Part shown: positions 35,421 to 44,362 of the stretch, piece by piece | Layout of the letters: each line of letters opens with the position of its first letter | How positions within the stretch are numbered: position 1 is the first letter of the stretch | Notes under the pieces: generated by a model | The model's database searches: none | What the model was told of the DNA's origin: nothing | Seen by the model: the letters and a program-made list of their open reading frames with translations, nothing else | Position numbers and translations under genes: made by a program | Assembly: GCA_937915545.1 (NCBI GenBank) | Contig: CALGIJ010000029.1 | Span: 1 to 64,000 of the forward strand | Length of the DNA stretch: 64,000 bases | Source of the DNA: an uncultured Desulfobacterales bacterium | GTDB taxonomy: Bacteria; Desulfobacterota; Desulfobulbia; Desulfobulbales; Desulfocapsaceae | Direction of reading: 5' to 3'

Positions 35421-37070
35421 CTAGCCATCCTGGCCACCATAGCCGCCCTGGCCGCCATAGCCACCGTCATCCACCTCGCCCGCCCCCTTCCACGGCAGGG
35501 CCTCGCCATGGCGATGTTCGCCGGCGCGGGTGATGACGATGGCCGATCGTCCCGGCAGCGGGCACTTGGTCTCGCAGATGCCGCAGCCGATACAGAGCTG
35601 ATCGACGACATAGGGCTGGCGCAGCTCGGTGAGCAGGCCGTCGCCATCGCTGACCGTCACCGTACGGAAGCGGATGGCCTTTTCGGGCACCGGGCAATGC
35701 TCCTCGCACACCATGCAGGGGGTATTCTTGGCATAGGGCAGGCAGGTGTCGTGATCGAACCAGGCATGACCGATCTTCAGGCGCTGCTTCTCCTCGCGGG
35801 AGAGGCGGACGATGGCCGCGGACGGGCAGACCTGGCCGCACAGGGTGCAGTTATACTCGCAGTAGCCGATGCGGGCGACCACCACCGGGCTGAACATGCC
35901 GTCGAGGCCCGCCTGGAGGAAGGCCGGCTGCAGGGCGTTGCCGATGCACACCTTGATGCACTCGCCACAGCGCACGCAGCGGGCGAGGAACTCCCTCTCC
36001 GCCAGGGCGCCGGGGGGACGAATCAGCAAGGGGTCGGGGATTCTCGCCGCCGCCTCGACACGCTTGACCGTCCCTGCCGCCACAGCCAGCAGGCTCAGGC
36101 CGAGAAAGCGCCGTCGCGACAGCGAGAGGGGCGCGCGCCGCCCCGCAGGCCACCCAAAGGAGAAGCGGATCACCCCGCGCGGGCAGCGGCTGGCGCAGCT
36201 GTAGCAGAGGTTGCAGCGCGCGGCGGAGATGGCCCGCCCCTCGTCGATGGCCCCCATGCGGCAGCCTGTGGCGCAGAGGCGGCAGAGGCCGCAGTCCTCG
36301 TCGCCACCCTTGCCGGCCAGCGGAGAGAAGCGTGCGACCAGGCCGAGCATCGCCCCGAGCGGGCAGAGGTTGCGGCAGAAGAAGCGGCGATGCACCCCCT
36401 CGAGGAGCAGGACGGCGAGGAGCATCGCCAGCGACAGGGAGGCAAGGCGGAAGACCCTGGCCTCGGCGGGCAGCACCGTATCACGCAGCAGCTGGTAGAG
36501 CGGCTCGGTGACCAAGTTCACCGAGGGCGGCAGCTCGCGGTAGGTATAGGTGAAGAACTCGACGTTGAGGAGGTGGAACATGGGATGCAGGGCCTGGGCC
36601 AGGCCTCGCACCAGCAGCGAGAAGGGATCGAGCAGGCCGGCCAGGGAAAAGCCGGCAGCGGCCGCCACCACGAAGAAGACCAGCAGGGCCAGGGAGAGGC
36701 GCGGCCAGAGGGTGCGGTTGCCCCCTCCCCTGGTGGACATGACCTTGGCGCTCAGGTCGAGCAGCGTCCCCATCGGGCAGAGCCAGCCGCAGAAGGCGCG
36801 GCCGAACACCAGCGAGAGCAGCAATACCGCCAGGGCGGGCAGCATCAATGCCACCACCGCCTTGACGCCGAGCATGACGCACAAGGCGAGAAAGGGGTCG
36901 ATGCGGAAGAAGAGGTTGACCGCCGCGTTGATGCGGTCGTCGCCGTGAGAGTCGGTAATGACGAACAAGGCCAGGAAGAGGAGGAGGACGCTGGCCTGCA
37001 CCAGGCGGCGCAGCAGCAGCCAGCGTCCCGCCAGCGCTCTCTCCCGGTCGCCTGCCCCTCTCTCCCTCAT
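35421..37070 (-). CDS. Membrane polyferredoxin (NapH/MauN-like, 4Fe-4S)
   Basis: A 549-residue protein. There are about six hydrophobic spans in residues 15-250, with cluster-like CGWLCP and CRNLCPLG motifs (about 85 and 235) typical of NapH/CcoG-type membrane ferredoxins. A cytosolic or periplasmic ferredoxin chain follows, with CGLCRLCATGC, CNLCYSCASRCP, a second transmembrane span near 315-335 (SRRRFLGLSLLAVAAG), then CVRCGECIKVC, CEYNCTLCGQVCP, CEEHCP and CIGCGICETKCP. It ends in Gly-Tyr repeats (GGYGGQGGYGGQ). It starts at ATG 37070, overlapping the DUF362 stop as ATGA. It presumably moves electrons across the membrane. Confidence 0.88.
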   Translation of the reverse strand: MRERGAGDRERALAGRWLLLRRLVQASVLLLFLALFVITDSHGDDRINAAVNLFFRIDPFLALCVMLGVKAVVALMLPALAVLLLSLVFGRAFCGWLCPMGTLLDLSAKVMSTRGGGNRTLWPRLSLALLVFFVVAAAAGFSLAGLLDPFSLLVRGLAQALHPMFHLLNVEFFTYTYRELPPSVNLVTEPLYQLLRDTVLPAEARVFRLASLSLAMLLAVLLLEGVHRRFFCRNLCPLGAMLGLVARFSPLAGKGGDEDCGLCRLCATGCRMGAIDEGRAISAARCNLCYSCASRCPRGVIRFSFGWPAGRRAPLSLSRRRFLGLSLLAVAAGTVKRVEAAARIPDPLLIRPPGALAEREFLARCVRCGECIKVCIGNALQPAFLQAGLDGMFSPVVVARIGYCEYNCTLCGQVCPSAAIVRLSREEKQRLKIGHAWFDHDTCLPYAKNTPCMVCEEHCPVPEKAIRFRTVTVSDGDGLLTELRQPYVVDQLCIGCGICETKCPLPGRSAIVITRAGEHRHGEALPWKGAGEVDDGGYGGQGGYGGQDG

Positions 37071-37978
37071 AGGCGCACCGTCCTCACCGTGGCGCGCTGC
37101 AGGTCTATCTCGCCCAGCCCGTGGCGATGGGCGGCCACGGTGCTGTCGATGTCTTCCGGCTTCAGGCCGAAGAGGGTGGTGGCATAGGCATCGGCGGCCA
37201 CCGGGTCGGCGGAGGCGATAACCGTGTCGGCGACCTTGACGTCCTCGACCCGCCCACCCTGAGGCCCGTTGCGCAGGAGGAGGCGGGTGGCGTCGATCAC
37301 CGTCAGCTGCGGGCGAACTACCGTCGCCAGGTCGGCCAGCTCCTGGCCGAGGTTGTGGTGCAGCTTGCCGCGATTGCCGCCGATGACCCCCATGACGTTT
37401 TTCAAGCCGAGGGAGAGGCGGCTGAGGCCGTGGTGCTTGGCCACCGGAACGTTGATGTAGCAGTCGGCGACCAGCGCCTCCTTGTAGACCTCCCAGCGGC
37501 GCAGCGACTTGCCGTCGCGGATATCCACCGGGACGAACTTGCGCTCGTCGATATACTCCCAGCCGACGCGCTTGTCGCCGATGTCCTCGAGGGCGGCGAT
37601 TATGCCGCTGCTGCTGTAACAGCGGCGCTTTTCGTTGCAGGTGTGGTCGAAGACGCGCACCGCCGCCGCCCCCGCCTCGAGGGCCAGTTCGGCCACCGCC
37701 CGCACCACCAGGGGATGGGTGTTGGCGCCCTGCTCGGGGGTACGGTCCCAGCCGATATTCGGCTTGATCACCACCCTGGCGCCGGACTTGATAAAAGCGG
37801 CCATGCCGCCGACCGCCTCCACCGCCCAGCGCACCGCCTGGCGATAGTCGCCGCCGGTGGCCACCCCGAGCAGGGGCGCTGGCGGCGCCGCCAGGGCAGG
37901 CAGTTCGAGAGAGGGCACGCCGACGCAGCATCCCGCCGACCACAGCAGCACCTGACGTATAAATCGTCTCCTGTCCAT
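37067..37978 (-). CDS. DUF362 domain protein with Tat-like signal
   Basis: A 303-residue protein of the DUF362 family, which often pairs with iron-sulfur proteins. A twin-arginine-like leader (MDRRRFIRQVLLWSAGCCVGV) suggests export with a bound cofactor. Family stretches are VVIKPNIGWDRTPEQGANTHP, RVFDHTCNEKRRCY, INVPVAKHHGLSRLSLGLKN and VIGGNRGKLH. It lies directly upstream of the membrane polyferredoxin with an ATGA overlap, so the two likely form one redox unit. The function of the family is not established. Confidence 0.87.
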   Translation of the reverse strand: MDRRRFIRQVLLWSAGCCVGVPSLELPALAAPPAPLLGVATGGDYRQAVRWAVEAVGGMAAFIKSGARVVIKPNIGWDRTPEQGANTHPLVVRAVAELALEAGAAAVRVFDHTCNEKRRCYSSSGIIAALEDIGDKRVGWEYIDERKFVPVDIRDGKSLRRWEVYKEALVADCYINVPVAKHHGLSRLSLGLKNVMGVIGGNRGKLHHNLGQELADLATVVRPQLTVIDATRLLLRNGPQGGRVEDVKVADTVIASADPVAADAYATTLFGLKPEDIDSTVAAHRHGLGEIDLQRATVRTVRL

Positions 37979-37999
37979 GGCATGTCCTCCTCTGGCCGT

Positions 38000-38250
38000 C
38001 CGGCCCGCCCATCACGGGGCGGGAATGCATGGTTATGGACTGCGGGAAGTTCCCGCCCGTCAAGAAAACAGGGCGGGCTGTCGCCCGTCTCCGGACATCC
38101 GTCAGAAGGCGATCCCTCCCTGGCAGGATTGCCTCGCCGCGCCGGAGGTCAGCCTCCGCCGCCATGCCCGCGGCACCCACCCGTAACGGCTTTCCCGGCA
38201 GGGGGCACAGCAGTGCCATGGCCCTGCCCTGTCGCGTCAATGAAGAATAG
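38000..38250 (-). promoter_or_regulatory. Strongly structured leader upstream of DUF362, possible cis-regulatory RNA
   Basis: This gene-free interval (37979-38292) holds dense minus-strand hairpins. GGCAGGG/CCCTGCC encloses GGCAC/GTGCC. CGGAGG/CCTCCG follows, then GGCAATCC/GGGATCGCC (one mismatch). CGGGCGACAGCCCG followed by CCCTGTTTTC looks like an intrinsic terminator, and GCCCGCCC and GGGCGGG form a competing pair downstream. The arrangement resembles a riboswitch expression platform. I could not match it to cobalamin, TPP, SAM, FMN, glycine or GEMM consensus blocks. A good ribosome-binding site follows before the DUF362 ATG. Confidence 0.45.
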
Positions 38251-38292
38251 CAGACCCCGGCCCGGCCCCGCAAGACCCTCAAGGCCGTGCTG

Positions 38293-38730
38293 CTACAAGG
38301 TGCGCTGCAGCCCCTTGGCCGAAACGAGGCCGACGATATAGTCTCGGCTCGCCTTGTCGAGATCGACGAAGGCCAGGCCGGTGCGATGGCCGCCTTCGAG
38401 AGGGGCGACATGGCGTACGATGGCCTTGCTGATGACCTTTTCCCGGCCGAGGAAAAAGCCGACCTTGACTGCCTGCCCCTCGCTGAGGGCGCTTTTCAGC
38501 AGGGCGCTGCACCCGCCCTGGCCGACGTCGAGGAGCAGCCCGCTCTCCTCGAAACCTCTGGCGGCGACCTTCAGCGGGATGCGCGTAACGCCGAGAATTT
38601 CAAGCAGTTCACGGTCGACGATGCGCAGCCAGGCGCGCTTGCCGAGGGGGTTCTCCGGTTCGTACTGCCAGTCGACGGACAGCCCCTCGAGGGAGGGGAT
38701 GCTGTCCCAATCAGGCTTGTCTTTGGGCAT
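38293..38730 (-). CDS. PilZ-like domain protein
   Basis: A 145-residue protein. The N-terminal part (about 10-40) reads as a leader region. From about residue 30 comes KRAWLRIVDRELLEIL, then RIPLKVAARGFEESGLLLDVGQGGCSALL, whose strand pattern and D-x-G-x-x-G resemble the PilZ D/N-x-S-x-x-G c-di-GMP motif with Gly in the Ser place. GREKVISKAIVRHV and RTGLAFVDLDKASRDYI follow, as in PilZ barrels. c-di-GMP binding is uncertain because the motif is not canonical. Confidence 0.6.
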   Translation of the reverse strand: MPKDKPDWDSIPSLEGLSVDWQYEPENPLGKRAWLRIVDRELLEILGVTRIPLKVAARGFEESGLLLDVGQGGCSALLKSALSEGQAVKVGFFLGREKVISKAIVRHVAPLEGGHRTGLAFVDLDKASRDYIVGLVSAKGLQRTL

Positions 38731-38846
38731 AAAGTCACCTTCACGGTAATTCCACCTCTGGCCACGGCCGACGACCGCAGGCAGAGGGCGAAGACAGGGT
38801 TGAATCGAGATGGAGCCGGTTCAGACGGCAAGCGACCCTTCACCGC

Positions 38847-39812
38847 CTACAGCACGCCGCGTACCAGATTGGCGGTATAAAGAACATAGCACAGGCAGAG
38901 GACCAGGCCCTCAAAACGGTTGATCCGCCCGGGACCTTTGAACCCATAGCCGAATACAAAGAGCGAGACGGTGAACAGCGACATCGCCAGCAGGTCGCGG
39001 GAGAAGACCTCCGGCCCGACCCGTATCGGGGCGACGGCGCCGGCGATGCCGACCACCGCCAGGGTGTTGAAGAGATTGGAGCCGATGACGTTGCCGAGGG
39101 CGATATCGTGCTCGCCGCGGCGAGCGGCGACGATGGAGGAAGCCAGCTCGGGCAGGGAGGTGCCGATGGCGACCACAGTCAGGCCGATGATCATGTCGTC
39201 GACGCCAAGGCCTTTGGCGACGGTCGTCGCCCCCCAGACGAGGAGACGCGAGTTGACGAGAAGCAGCAGCAGGCCGACCACCAGCCAGAACACCGACTTG
39301 CCGAGGGGCATGGCGGTACGGTCGAGTTCGACGCTCATCTCCCCGCCCAGGGCGTCACCGCCCTGCTGCAGGCCCTGGCGAATCGACCAGAAGAGCAGCG
39401 TGGCAAAGACCAGCAGCAGCACCACCGCCTCGAGGCGGCTGACCGCTCCGTCCCACAGCTGCCAGGCGGAGAGGATGGTGACCAGGGTGAGGATGGGCAG
39501 TTCCTTGCGTAGCACCGCCGAGTGCACGGCGAGCGGGGCGATGATCGCCGTCATGCCGAGGATCATGCCGATATTGGCGATATTGGAGCCGTAGGCGTTG
39601 CCGAGGGCGAGACCGGGGCTGCCCTGCCAGGCGGCGAGCAGCGAGACCACCATCTCCGGGGCCGAGGTGCCGAAACCGACGATGACCATGCCGATGAGCA
39701 GGGGAGGCATGCCGAAGTGACGGGCGACGCCGCTGGCGCCGCCGACGAAGCGCTCGGCGCTCCACATCAAGAGGGGCAGGCTCACGGCGATGGCGAAGAA
39801 GGCGAGGGGCAT
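38847..39812 (-). CDS. Calcium/sodium antiporter (CaCA family, YrbG-like)
   Basis: A 321-residue membrane protein with about ten hydrophobic spans. It carries the duplicated alpha repeats of the exchanger family: GFGTSAPEMVVSLLAAWQG with GNAYGSNIANIGMILG in the first half, and AIGTSLPELASSIVAARRG with GNVIGSNLFNTLAVVG in the second. These acidic and Asn/Ser residues line the cation path. It likely exports Ca2+ against Na+ or H+. It is a single gene, with 116 bases before the PilZ-like gene. Confidence 0.94.
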   Translation of the reverse strand: MPLAFFAIAVSLPLLMWSAERFVGGASGVARHFGMPPLLIGMVIVGFGTSAPEMVVSLLAAWQGSPGLALGNAYGSNIANIGMILGMTAIIAPLAVHSAVLRKELPILTLVTILSAWQLWDGAVSRLEAVVLLLVFATLLFWSIRQGLQQGGDALGGEMSVELDRTAMPLGKSVFWLVVGLLLLLVNSRLLVWGATTVAKGLGVDDMIIGLTVVAIGTSLPELASSIVAARRGEHDIALGNVIGSNLFNTLAVVGIAGAVAPIRVGPEVFSRDLLAMSLFTVSLFVFGYGFKGPGRINRFEGLVLCLCYVLYTANLVRGVL

Positions 39813-40105
39813 GGAGGGCTCCAGGTTGCTTCAGGACTTGGCGGCGGTTGAGCCGCCGCTCGCGGCGGCCAGCATCGACACACCAGCAGGATTGTAGCGG
39901 CATTCCCGGCAAAGAACAACCGATTATCCCCGTCGGCGAGGCGGCCGCTTTCTTCCCGGCAGGGCCAGGCCCGGCAAGTGCCTGGCAGACAGAACCGTCG
40001 GCCAGGTCACCCGAGAGGCATCTTGCCCTTGCAACCATAATCACGCCGTGGCCGTCATCAAGCCACGATCCTTATCTCCCTCCAGTCCGCTCAGCCTCCT
40101 TACCT

Positions 40106-40351
40106 TCATCTGGTCGCCCAGCCGTGACGCGGACCCTTGCCAGAGGAGAGTCGCGGAGTGTCGGCGACTTTTTTGCCTTTGCCGCCACGACCCAGTCGTG
40201 CCAGCAGTCCACCGAGGGCGGCCAGGGCCTGGAAGACGGCGGCGTCGTGAAGCCGCTGGCCACGAGCCATCAGCTGCTCGCCTTCACTGGCGGCGCTGAC
40301 GCAGTGGTTCATGTGTTCCCTGTTGCCGTATTGCATCGTGTGTCGTTCCAT
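40106..40351 (-). CDS. Small orphan protein behind a GntR-type palindrome
   Basis: An 81-residue frame starting MERHTMQYGNREHMNHCVSA and continuing with an Ala/Leu-rich amphipathic helix (LHDAAVFQALAALGGLLARL), then a basic tail. I recognise no family. Evidence that it is real: AAGGAG lies at optimal distance before the ATG, and the perfect palindrome ATTATCGATAAT sits 17 bases upstream, the same position as before the neighbouring GntR gene. The 293 bases from 39813 to 40105 beyond it hold nothing recognisable, and 40381-40608 is likewise empty. Confidence 0.55.
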   Translation of the reverse strand: MERHTMQYGNREHMNHCVSAASEGEQLMARGQRLHDAAVFQALAALGGLLARLGRGGKGKKVADTPRLSSGKGPRHGWATR

Positions 40352-40368
40352 GGTCTCTCCTTCTATCG

Positions 40369-40380
40369 ATTATCGATAAT
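40369..40380. promoter_or_regulatory. ATTATCGATAAT palindrome, probable GntR operator (copy 1)
   Basis: A perfect 12-bp palindrome 17 bases upstream of the small orphan gene. It is identical to the site upstream of the gntR gene. The flanking sequence is AT-rich and also contains ATCGAT twice. Confidence 0.72.
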
Positions 40381-40608
40381 ATGGTGAATTGTTTCGCTCC
40401 CACCAGCCGGGATGCGTTGCTGTTTCAGTCTATCATCGCGGAGTGGCAGCTTTTCCGTCGCTGTCATCCCGCCACTTTGGCCAGGACTTGCCCTTGAACC
40501 ATGAGCAAATCCCGTTGAGCCGGCCATCTTGCACCGCGTTCATGCCCTGCCTGCGATGCGCTGCCGGCACCGATGGCGACCTGCGCCGGGCAGCTTTTAC
40601 GCCGCCGG

Positions 40609-41280
40609 CTATCGCCCACCGCCAGCCTCTGCTTCCTTATGCTTTGCCCAGAGGCTGGCGATGCATAGGTAGTGCTCCGCCAGCTGCGCCACCGCCCCCT
40701 GCCGGTCGCCATGAGCCGACAGGGCGGCGACGATGGGCGGGTGGAGGCCGTAGAGGCCGGCCATGGTCACCGGGGTCTCCATGACCGTGGCCATGACCTG
40801 CAGCTGCATGCGCTGCCCCTCCCAGATGTCGAGCATGCTGCGGTTGGCGGACATCTCGACGATGCCGCGGTGGAACTCGTTGTCGGCATGGGTGAAGGCC
40901 TTGAGATCACCCCGCTCCATGGCTTCCTTCATCACCTCCAGGCAGCCGTCGAGGCGTCTGCCGAGGGCCGCCAGGTCATAGGAGGCATGAAGCAGGCAGT
41001 GCGTCTCCAGCGCCTGGCGGATCTGGTAGGCCTCCTCGATCTCATGGCGGCGGTAGGTGCGCACCATGGCGCCGACATGGGGCCGGTGTTCTATGTAGCC
41101 GAGGACCTGCAGGCTGCGCAGCGCCTCGCGCACCGGCGCCTGGCTGGTGCCGAACTCGGCGGCGATCTGCAGTTCCTTGAGACGCTCCCCCGGCGCCAGC
41201 GTGCCATCGACGATGCGCTCGATGAGGATACGCTTGATCTGGGCGGTGAGGCTCTCGCGCTGAATGGCTTTCTGTTCCAT
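40609..41280 (-). CDS. GntR-family transcriptional regulator (FCD/FadR subgroup)
   Basis: A 223-residue regulator. The N-terminal winged helix (about 10-75) has IKRILIERIVDGTLAPGERL, LQIAAEFGTSQAPVREALRS and LGYIEHRPHVGAMV. The C-terminal all-helical FCD domain (about 85-210) has EEAYQIRQALETHCL, DNEFHRGIVEMS and LHPPIVAALSAHGDRQGAV, whose Asp and His residues commonly bind a metal and an organic-acid ligand. The gene has its own ATTATCGATAAT palindrome 18 bases upstream, so autoregulation is likely. No metabolic operon is attached; the only shared site is before the small orphan gene. Confidence 0.92.
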   Translation of the reverse strand: MEQKAIQRESLTAQIKRILIERIVDGTLAPGERLKELQIAAEFGTSQAPVREALRSLQVLGYIEHRPHVGAMVRTYRRHEIEEAYQIRQALETHCLLHASYDLAALGRRLDGCLEVMKEAMERGDLKAFTHADNEFHRGIVEMSANRSMLDIWEGQRMQLQVMATVMETPVTMAGLYGLHPPIVAALSAHGDRQGAVAQLAEHYLCIASLWAKHKEAEAGGGR

Positions 41281-41298
41281 GGCTCTGGCTCGTTATCT

Positions 41299-41310
41299 AT
41301 TATCGATAAT
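41299..41310. promoter_or_regulatory. ATTATCGATAAT palindrome, probable GntR operator (copy 2)
   Basis: A perfect palindrome identical to copy 1, 18 bases before the gntR start codon. This fits autorepression by a dimeric GntR protein. Confidence 0.72.
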
Positions 41311-41513
41311 TTCTTATAGCATGCCAGCGACGCCTCGTCAAGGGGCAATCCCCAGGCCATGAAAACAGTCACTCCGGTGCGACGCTAGAGGTGAATTGGT
41401 CAAGAACGCAGGGGCTGTCATCCGCTCCCCCCGCGCAGCGCACACAGGGGTGGCGGAGGGGAAATACTCTGGGCCGCTGGTCGCCGCGGCCCCCTGCTCT
41501 TCTCAACCGAGGC

Positions 41514-41577
41514 GCCAGGGGGCGCCACACTGCTGACGGCACCCCCTGGCTGACCGGCGAAGGCGCGGAGCCTTCGC
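41514..41577 (-). terminator. Hairpin pair in the katG 3' region
   Basis: In the 324-base interval between gntR and katG there are two stems: 41514-41526 with 41538-41550 (13 bp, one mismatch) and GCGAAGGC/GCCTTCGC (41557-41564 with 41570-41577). No T-run follows, so termination would be weak or Rho-assisted. No gene is visible in the interval; the rest is unremarkable. Confidence 0.4.
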
Positions 41578-41604
41578 GCCACCGGACTTCGCCCTTTCCT
41601 CGCC

Positions 41605-43806
41605 TTAGGCGCGACGCAGGTCGAAGCGGTCGAGGTTCATCACCTTGTCCCAGGCGGCAACGAAATCCTTGACGAACTTCTCGCCATTGTCGTCCTGGGC
41701 GTAGACCTCGGCCAGGGCGCGCAGCTGCGAGTTGGCGCCAAAGACCAGGTCGACGCGGGTGGCGCTCCACTTTTCCGCCCCGCTCTTGCGGTCACGGCCG
41801 ATGAAGAGGTCCCCCGCTTCCGACTGCGGTGCCCAGACCGTGCCCATATCCACCAGGTTGACGAAGAAGTCGTTGCTGAGCACACCGGGACGGGCGGTGA
41901 AGACGCCGTGCCGCGAGCCGTCGAAGTTGGCCCCCAGCACGCGCAGGCCACCCACCAGCACGGTCATTTCCGGGGCGCTGAGGGTCAGCAGCTGGGCCCG
42001 GTCGACCAGCATCTCCTCGGCAGAGATGGTATAGGCCTTCTTGAGGTAGTTGCGGAAGCCGTCCGCCTCCGGCTCGAGCACCGCGAACGACCTGACATCG
42101 GTCTGCTCCTGCAGGGCATCGCTGCGGCCCGGGGCGAAGGGCACCTGTATATCATGGCCGCCCGCCTTGGCGGCCGCCTCCACCGCGGCACAGCCGGCAA
42201 GCACGATGAGGTCGGCCATGGAGATCTTCTTGCCGCCCTGTTGCGCGGCGTTGAAGGTCTCGGCGATGGAGGTCAGCACGCCCAGCACCTTGGCGAGACG
42301 CTCCGGCTGGTTGACCGCCCAGTCCTTCTGCGGGAGGAGGCGCAGACGCCCGCCGTTGGCGCCGCCGCGCTTGTCGGAGTCGCGATAGGTCGAGGCCGAG
42401 GCCCAGGCGGTGGCGACCAGTTCGGCGACGCTCAGCCCGGAGGCCATGACCAGCTTCTTGAGCTCGGCGATATCGGCTGCATCGACCACGGGGTGGTCCA
42501 CCGCCGGCACCGGATCCTGCCAGATGAGGTCCTCGGCCGGGACCTCCGGGCCGAGGTAGCGGGACTTCGGCCCCATGTCGCGGTGAGTGAGCTTGAACCA
42601 GGCGCGGGCGAAGGCGTCGGCGAAGGCCTGCGGGTCTTTATGGAAGCGCCGCGAGATCGGCCCGTAGATGGGGTCCATGCGCATGGCCAGGTCGGCGGTG
42701 GTCATGATGGTGGTGACGCGCTGCGCCGGGTCGTGGGCCGCCGGGGCCATGTCGTGTTCGGCCGGGGCCACCGGCACCCACTGGAAGGCGCCGGCCGGGC
42801 TCTTGACCAGGTTCCAGTCGTAGCCGAAGAGCATGTCGAAGTAGCCGCTGTCCCACCTGGTCGGGTTGGGGGTCCAGGCGCCTTCGATGCCGCTGCTGAT
42901 GGTGTCGCCGCCCTTGCCGCTGCCGTGGCGGCTCTGCCAGCCGAGGCCCATGGCCTCGAGAGGGGCGGCCTCCGGCTCGGGGCCGACCAGCTTGGGGTCG
43001 CCGGCGCCATGGCACTTGCCGAAGGTATGCCCGCCGGCCACCAGGGCCACCGTTTCCTCGTCGTTCATGCCCATGCGGGCGAAGGTCTCGCGGATGTCTC
43101 GGCCCGAGGCGAGGACGTCGGGCATGCCGTTGGGGCCCTCGGGGTTGACGTAGATGAGGCCCATCTGCACGGCTGCCAGCGGGTTCTCCAGCTCGCGGTC
43201 GCCGCTGTAGCGCTTGTCGCCCAGCCACTCCGCCTCGGTGCCCCAGTAGGTATCCTCTTCGGGCTGCCAGATGTCTTCGCGGCCGCCGCCGAAGCCGAAG
43301 GTCTTCAGCCCCATGGACTCGATGGCGCAGTTGCCGGCGAGGATCATCAGGTCGGCCCAGGAGATCTTGTTGCCGTATTTTTTCTTGATCGGCCAGAGCA
43401 GGCGGCGCGCCTTGTCGAGGTTGACATTGTCCGGCCAGCTGTTGAGCGGGGCGAAGCGCTGGTTGCCGCTCCCGCCGCCACCACGGCCATCGGAGGTGCG
43501 GTAGGTGCCGGCGCTGTGCCAGGCCATGCGGATGAAGAGGCCACCGTAGTGTCCCCAGTCGGCCGGCCACCACTCCTGGGAGTCGGTCATCAGGGCGTAG
43601 AGATCCTTTTTCAGGGCGGCGAAGTCAAGTGAGGCGAATTCTTCGGCGTAATTGAACCCCGGCCCCATGGGGTTGGAGGCCGGGCTGTGTTGATGGAGGA
43701 TGTTGAGGTTGAGCTGGTTGGGCCACCAGTCGCGGTTGGCAGTGCCGCGCGAGGAAGTGGTCTTGCCAGTTTTTCCGGTTACCGGGCACTTGCTGGGTTC
43801 ACTCAT
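41605..43806 (-). CDS. katG: Catalase-peroxidase
   Basis: A 733-residue bifunctional haem enzyme removing hydrogen peroxide. The N-terminal active domain has the distal RMAWHSAGTYR (Arg, Trp, His). The Tyr and Met of the Met-Tyr-Trp adduct lie in LIYVNPEGPNG and in TFARMGMNDEE. The proximal histidine is in VALVAGGHTFGKCHG. The C-terminal duplicated, haem-less domain is present, so the length is normal. I start at ATG 43806 (MSEPSKCPVTG) with AAGGAG upstream. It overlaps the Fur-family gene by 8 bases, as one operon. Confidence 0.97.
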   Translation of the reverse strand: MSEPSKCPVTGKTGKTTSSRGTANRDWWPNQLNLNILHQHSPASNPMGPGFNYAEEFASLDFAALKKDLYALMTDSQEWWPADWGHYGGLFIRMAWHSAGTYRTSDGRGGGGSGNQRFAPLNSWPDNVNLDKARRLLWPIKKKYGNKISWADLMILAGNCAIESMGLKTFGFGGGREDIWQPEEDTYWGTEAEWLGDKRYSGDRELENPLAAVQMGLIYVNPEGPNGMPDVLASGRDIRETFARMGMNDEETVALVAGGHTFGKCHGAGDPKLVGPEPEAAPLEAMGLGWQSRHGSGKGGDTISSGIEGAWTPNPTRWDSGYFDMLFGYDWNLVKSPAGAFQWVPVAPAEHDMAPAAHDPAQRVTTIMTTADLAMRMDPIYGPISRRFHKDPQAFADAFARAWFKLTHRDMGPKSRYLGPEVPAEDLIWQDPVPAVDHPVVDAADIAELKKLVMASGLSVAELVATAWASASTYRDSDKRGGANGGRLRLLPQKDWAVNQPERLAKVLGVLTSIAETFNAAQQGGKKISMADLIVLAGCAAVEAAAKAGGHDIQVPFAPGRSDALQEQTDVRSFAVLEPEADGFRNYLKKAYTISAEEMLVDRAQLLTLSAPEMTVLVGGLRVLGANFDGSRHGVFTARPGVLSNDFFVNLVDMGTVWAPQSEAGDLFIGRDRKSGAEKWSATRVDLVFGANSQLRALAEVYAQDDNGEKFVKDFVAAWDKVMNLDRFDLRRA

Positions 43807-44332
43807 CGTCGATCTCCTTCGTGGTTGAGGGTGGGGATGGGGTGATACCGTCTTCGTGTTGTCGTCTGTCTGGCCCTTTGTCGCGGCAGCGCGGGCAGAG
43901 GCCAAAGAAATCGAGGCGGTGGGTGGCGATGGCAAACCCCGTCTCGGCCATCACCCGGCCGGTGATTTCCTCCAGCCCTGAGAGCTGCGGATCGATGACC
44001 AGCCCACACCCGGTGCAGATGACATGGGGGTGGGGATAGGGTTTTCTGCCGTCGTAACGATTGGCGAGGCCGCTGAACTCCAGTTCCAGCACCTCCCCTT
44101 CCAGCTTGAGCAGGGCCAGGGTCTTGTAGACGGTGGCCGGGCTCATGGTGGGGTAGAGGTCGGCCAGCTGCCGGAAAATGTCCTCGGCCGAGGGGTGGCC
44201 CTCGCTTCTCGCCAGCACATCGAGGATGGCCAACCGCTGAGGGGTGATACGGTGCTCCCCTTCCCTGAGACGCCGCACCATGGCGGCGACCCTCAGTTCC
44301 GGCGCTACGACGTTGTCAGCATGATCGTTCAT
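43799..44332 (-). CDS. perR: Fur-family transcriptional repressor, PerR-like
   Basis: A 177-residue Fur-superfamily regulator. The winged helix has RITPQRLAILDVLARSEGHPSAEDI and SPATVYKTLALLKLEGEV. The metal sites show in HPHVICTGCGLVIDP (CxxC of the structural zinc site plus regulatory histidines) and LCPRCRDKG (second CxxC). Adjacency to katG, with an 8-base overlap, argues for a peroxide-sensing PerR rather than iron-sensing Fur. The C-terminal tail beyond the second CxxC is about 27 residues of low complexity and longer than usual. Confidence 0.85.
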   Translation of the reverse strand: MNDHADNVVAPELRVAAMVRRLREGEHRITPQRLAILDVLARSEGHPSAEDIFRQLADLYPTMSPATVYKTLALLKLEGEVLELEFSGLANRYDGRKPYPHPHVICTGCGLVIDPQLSGLEEITGRVMAETGFAIATHRLDFFGLCPRCRDKGPDRRQHEDGITPSPPSTTKEIDDE

Positions 44333-44362
44333 CTTTCACCCGAGAGTTGCTCTTAGTGGAGA

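Noticed and set aside
37071..38411. Extension of the polyferredoxin frame upstream to 38411
   Set aside because: The extension lies over the DUF362 gene in another frame and lacks any recognisable domain; the ATGA at 37067-37070 is the natural start.
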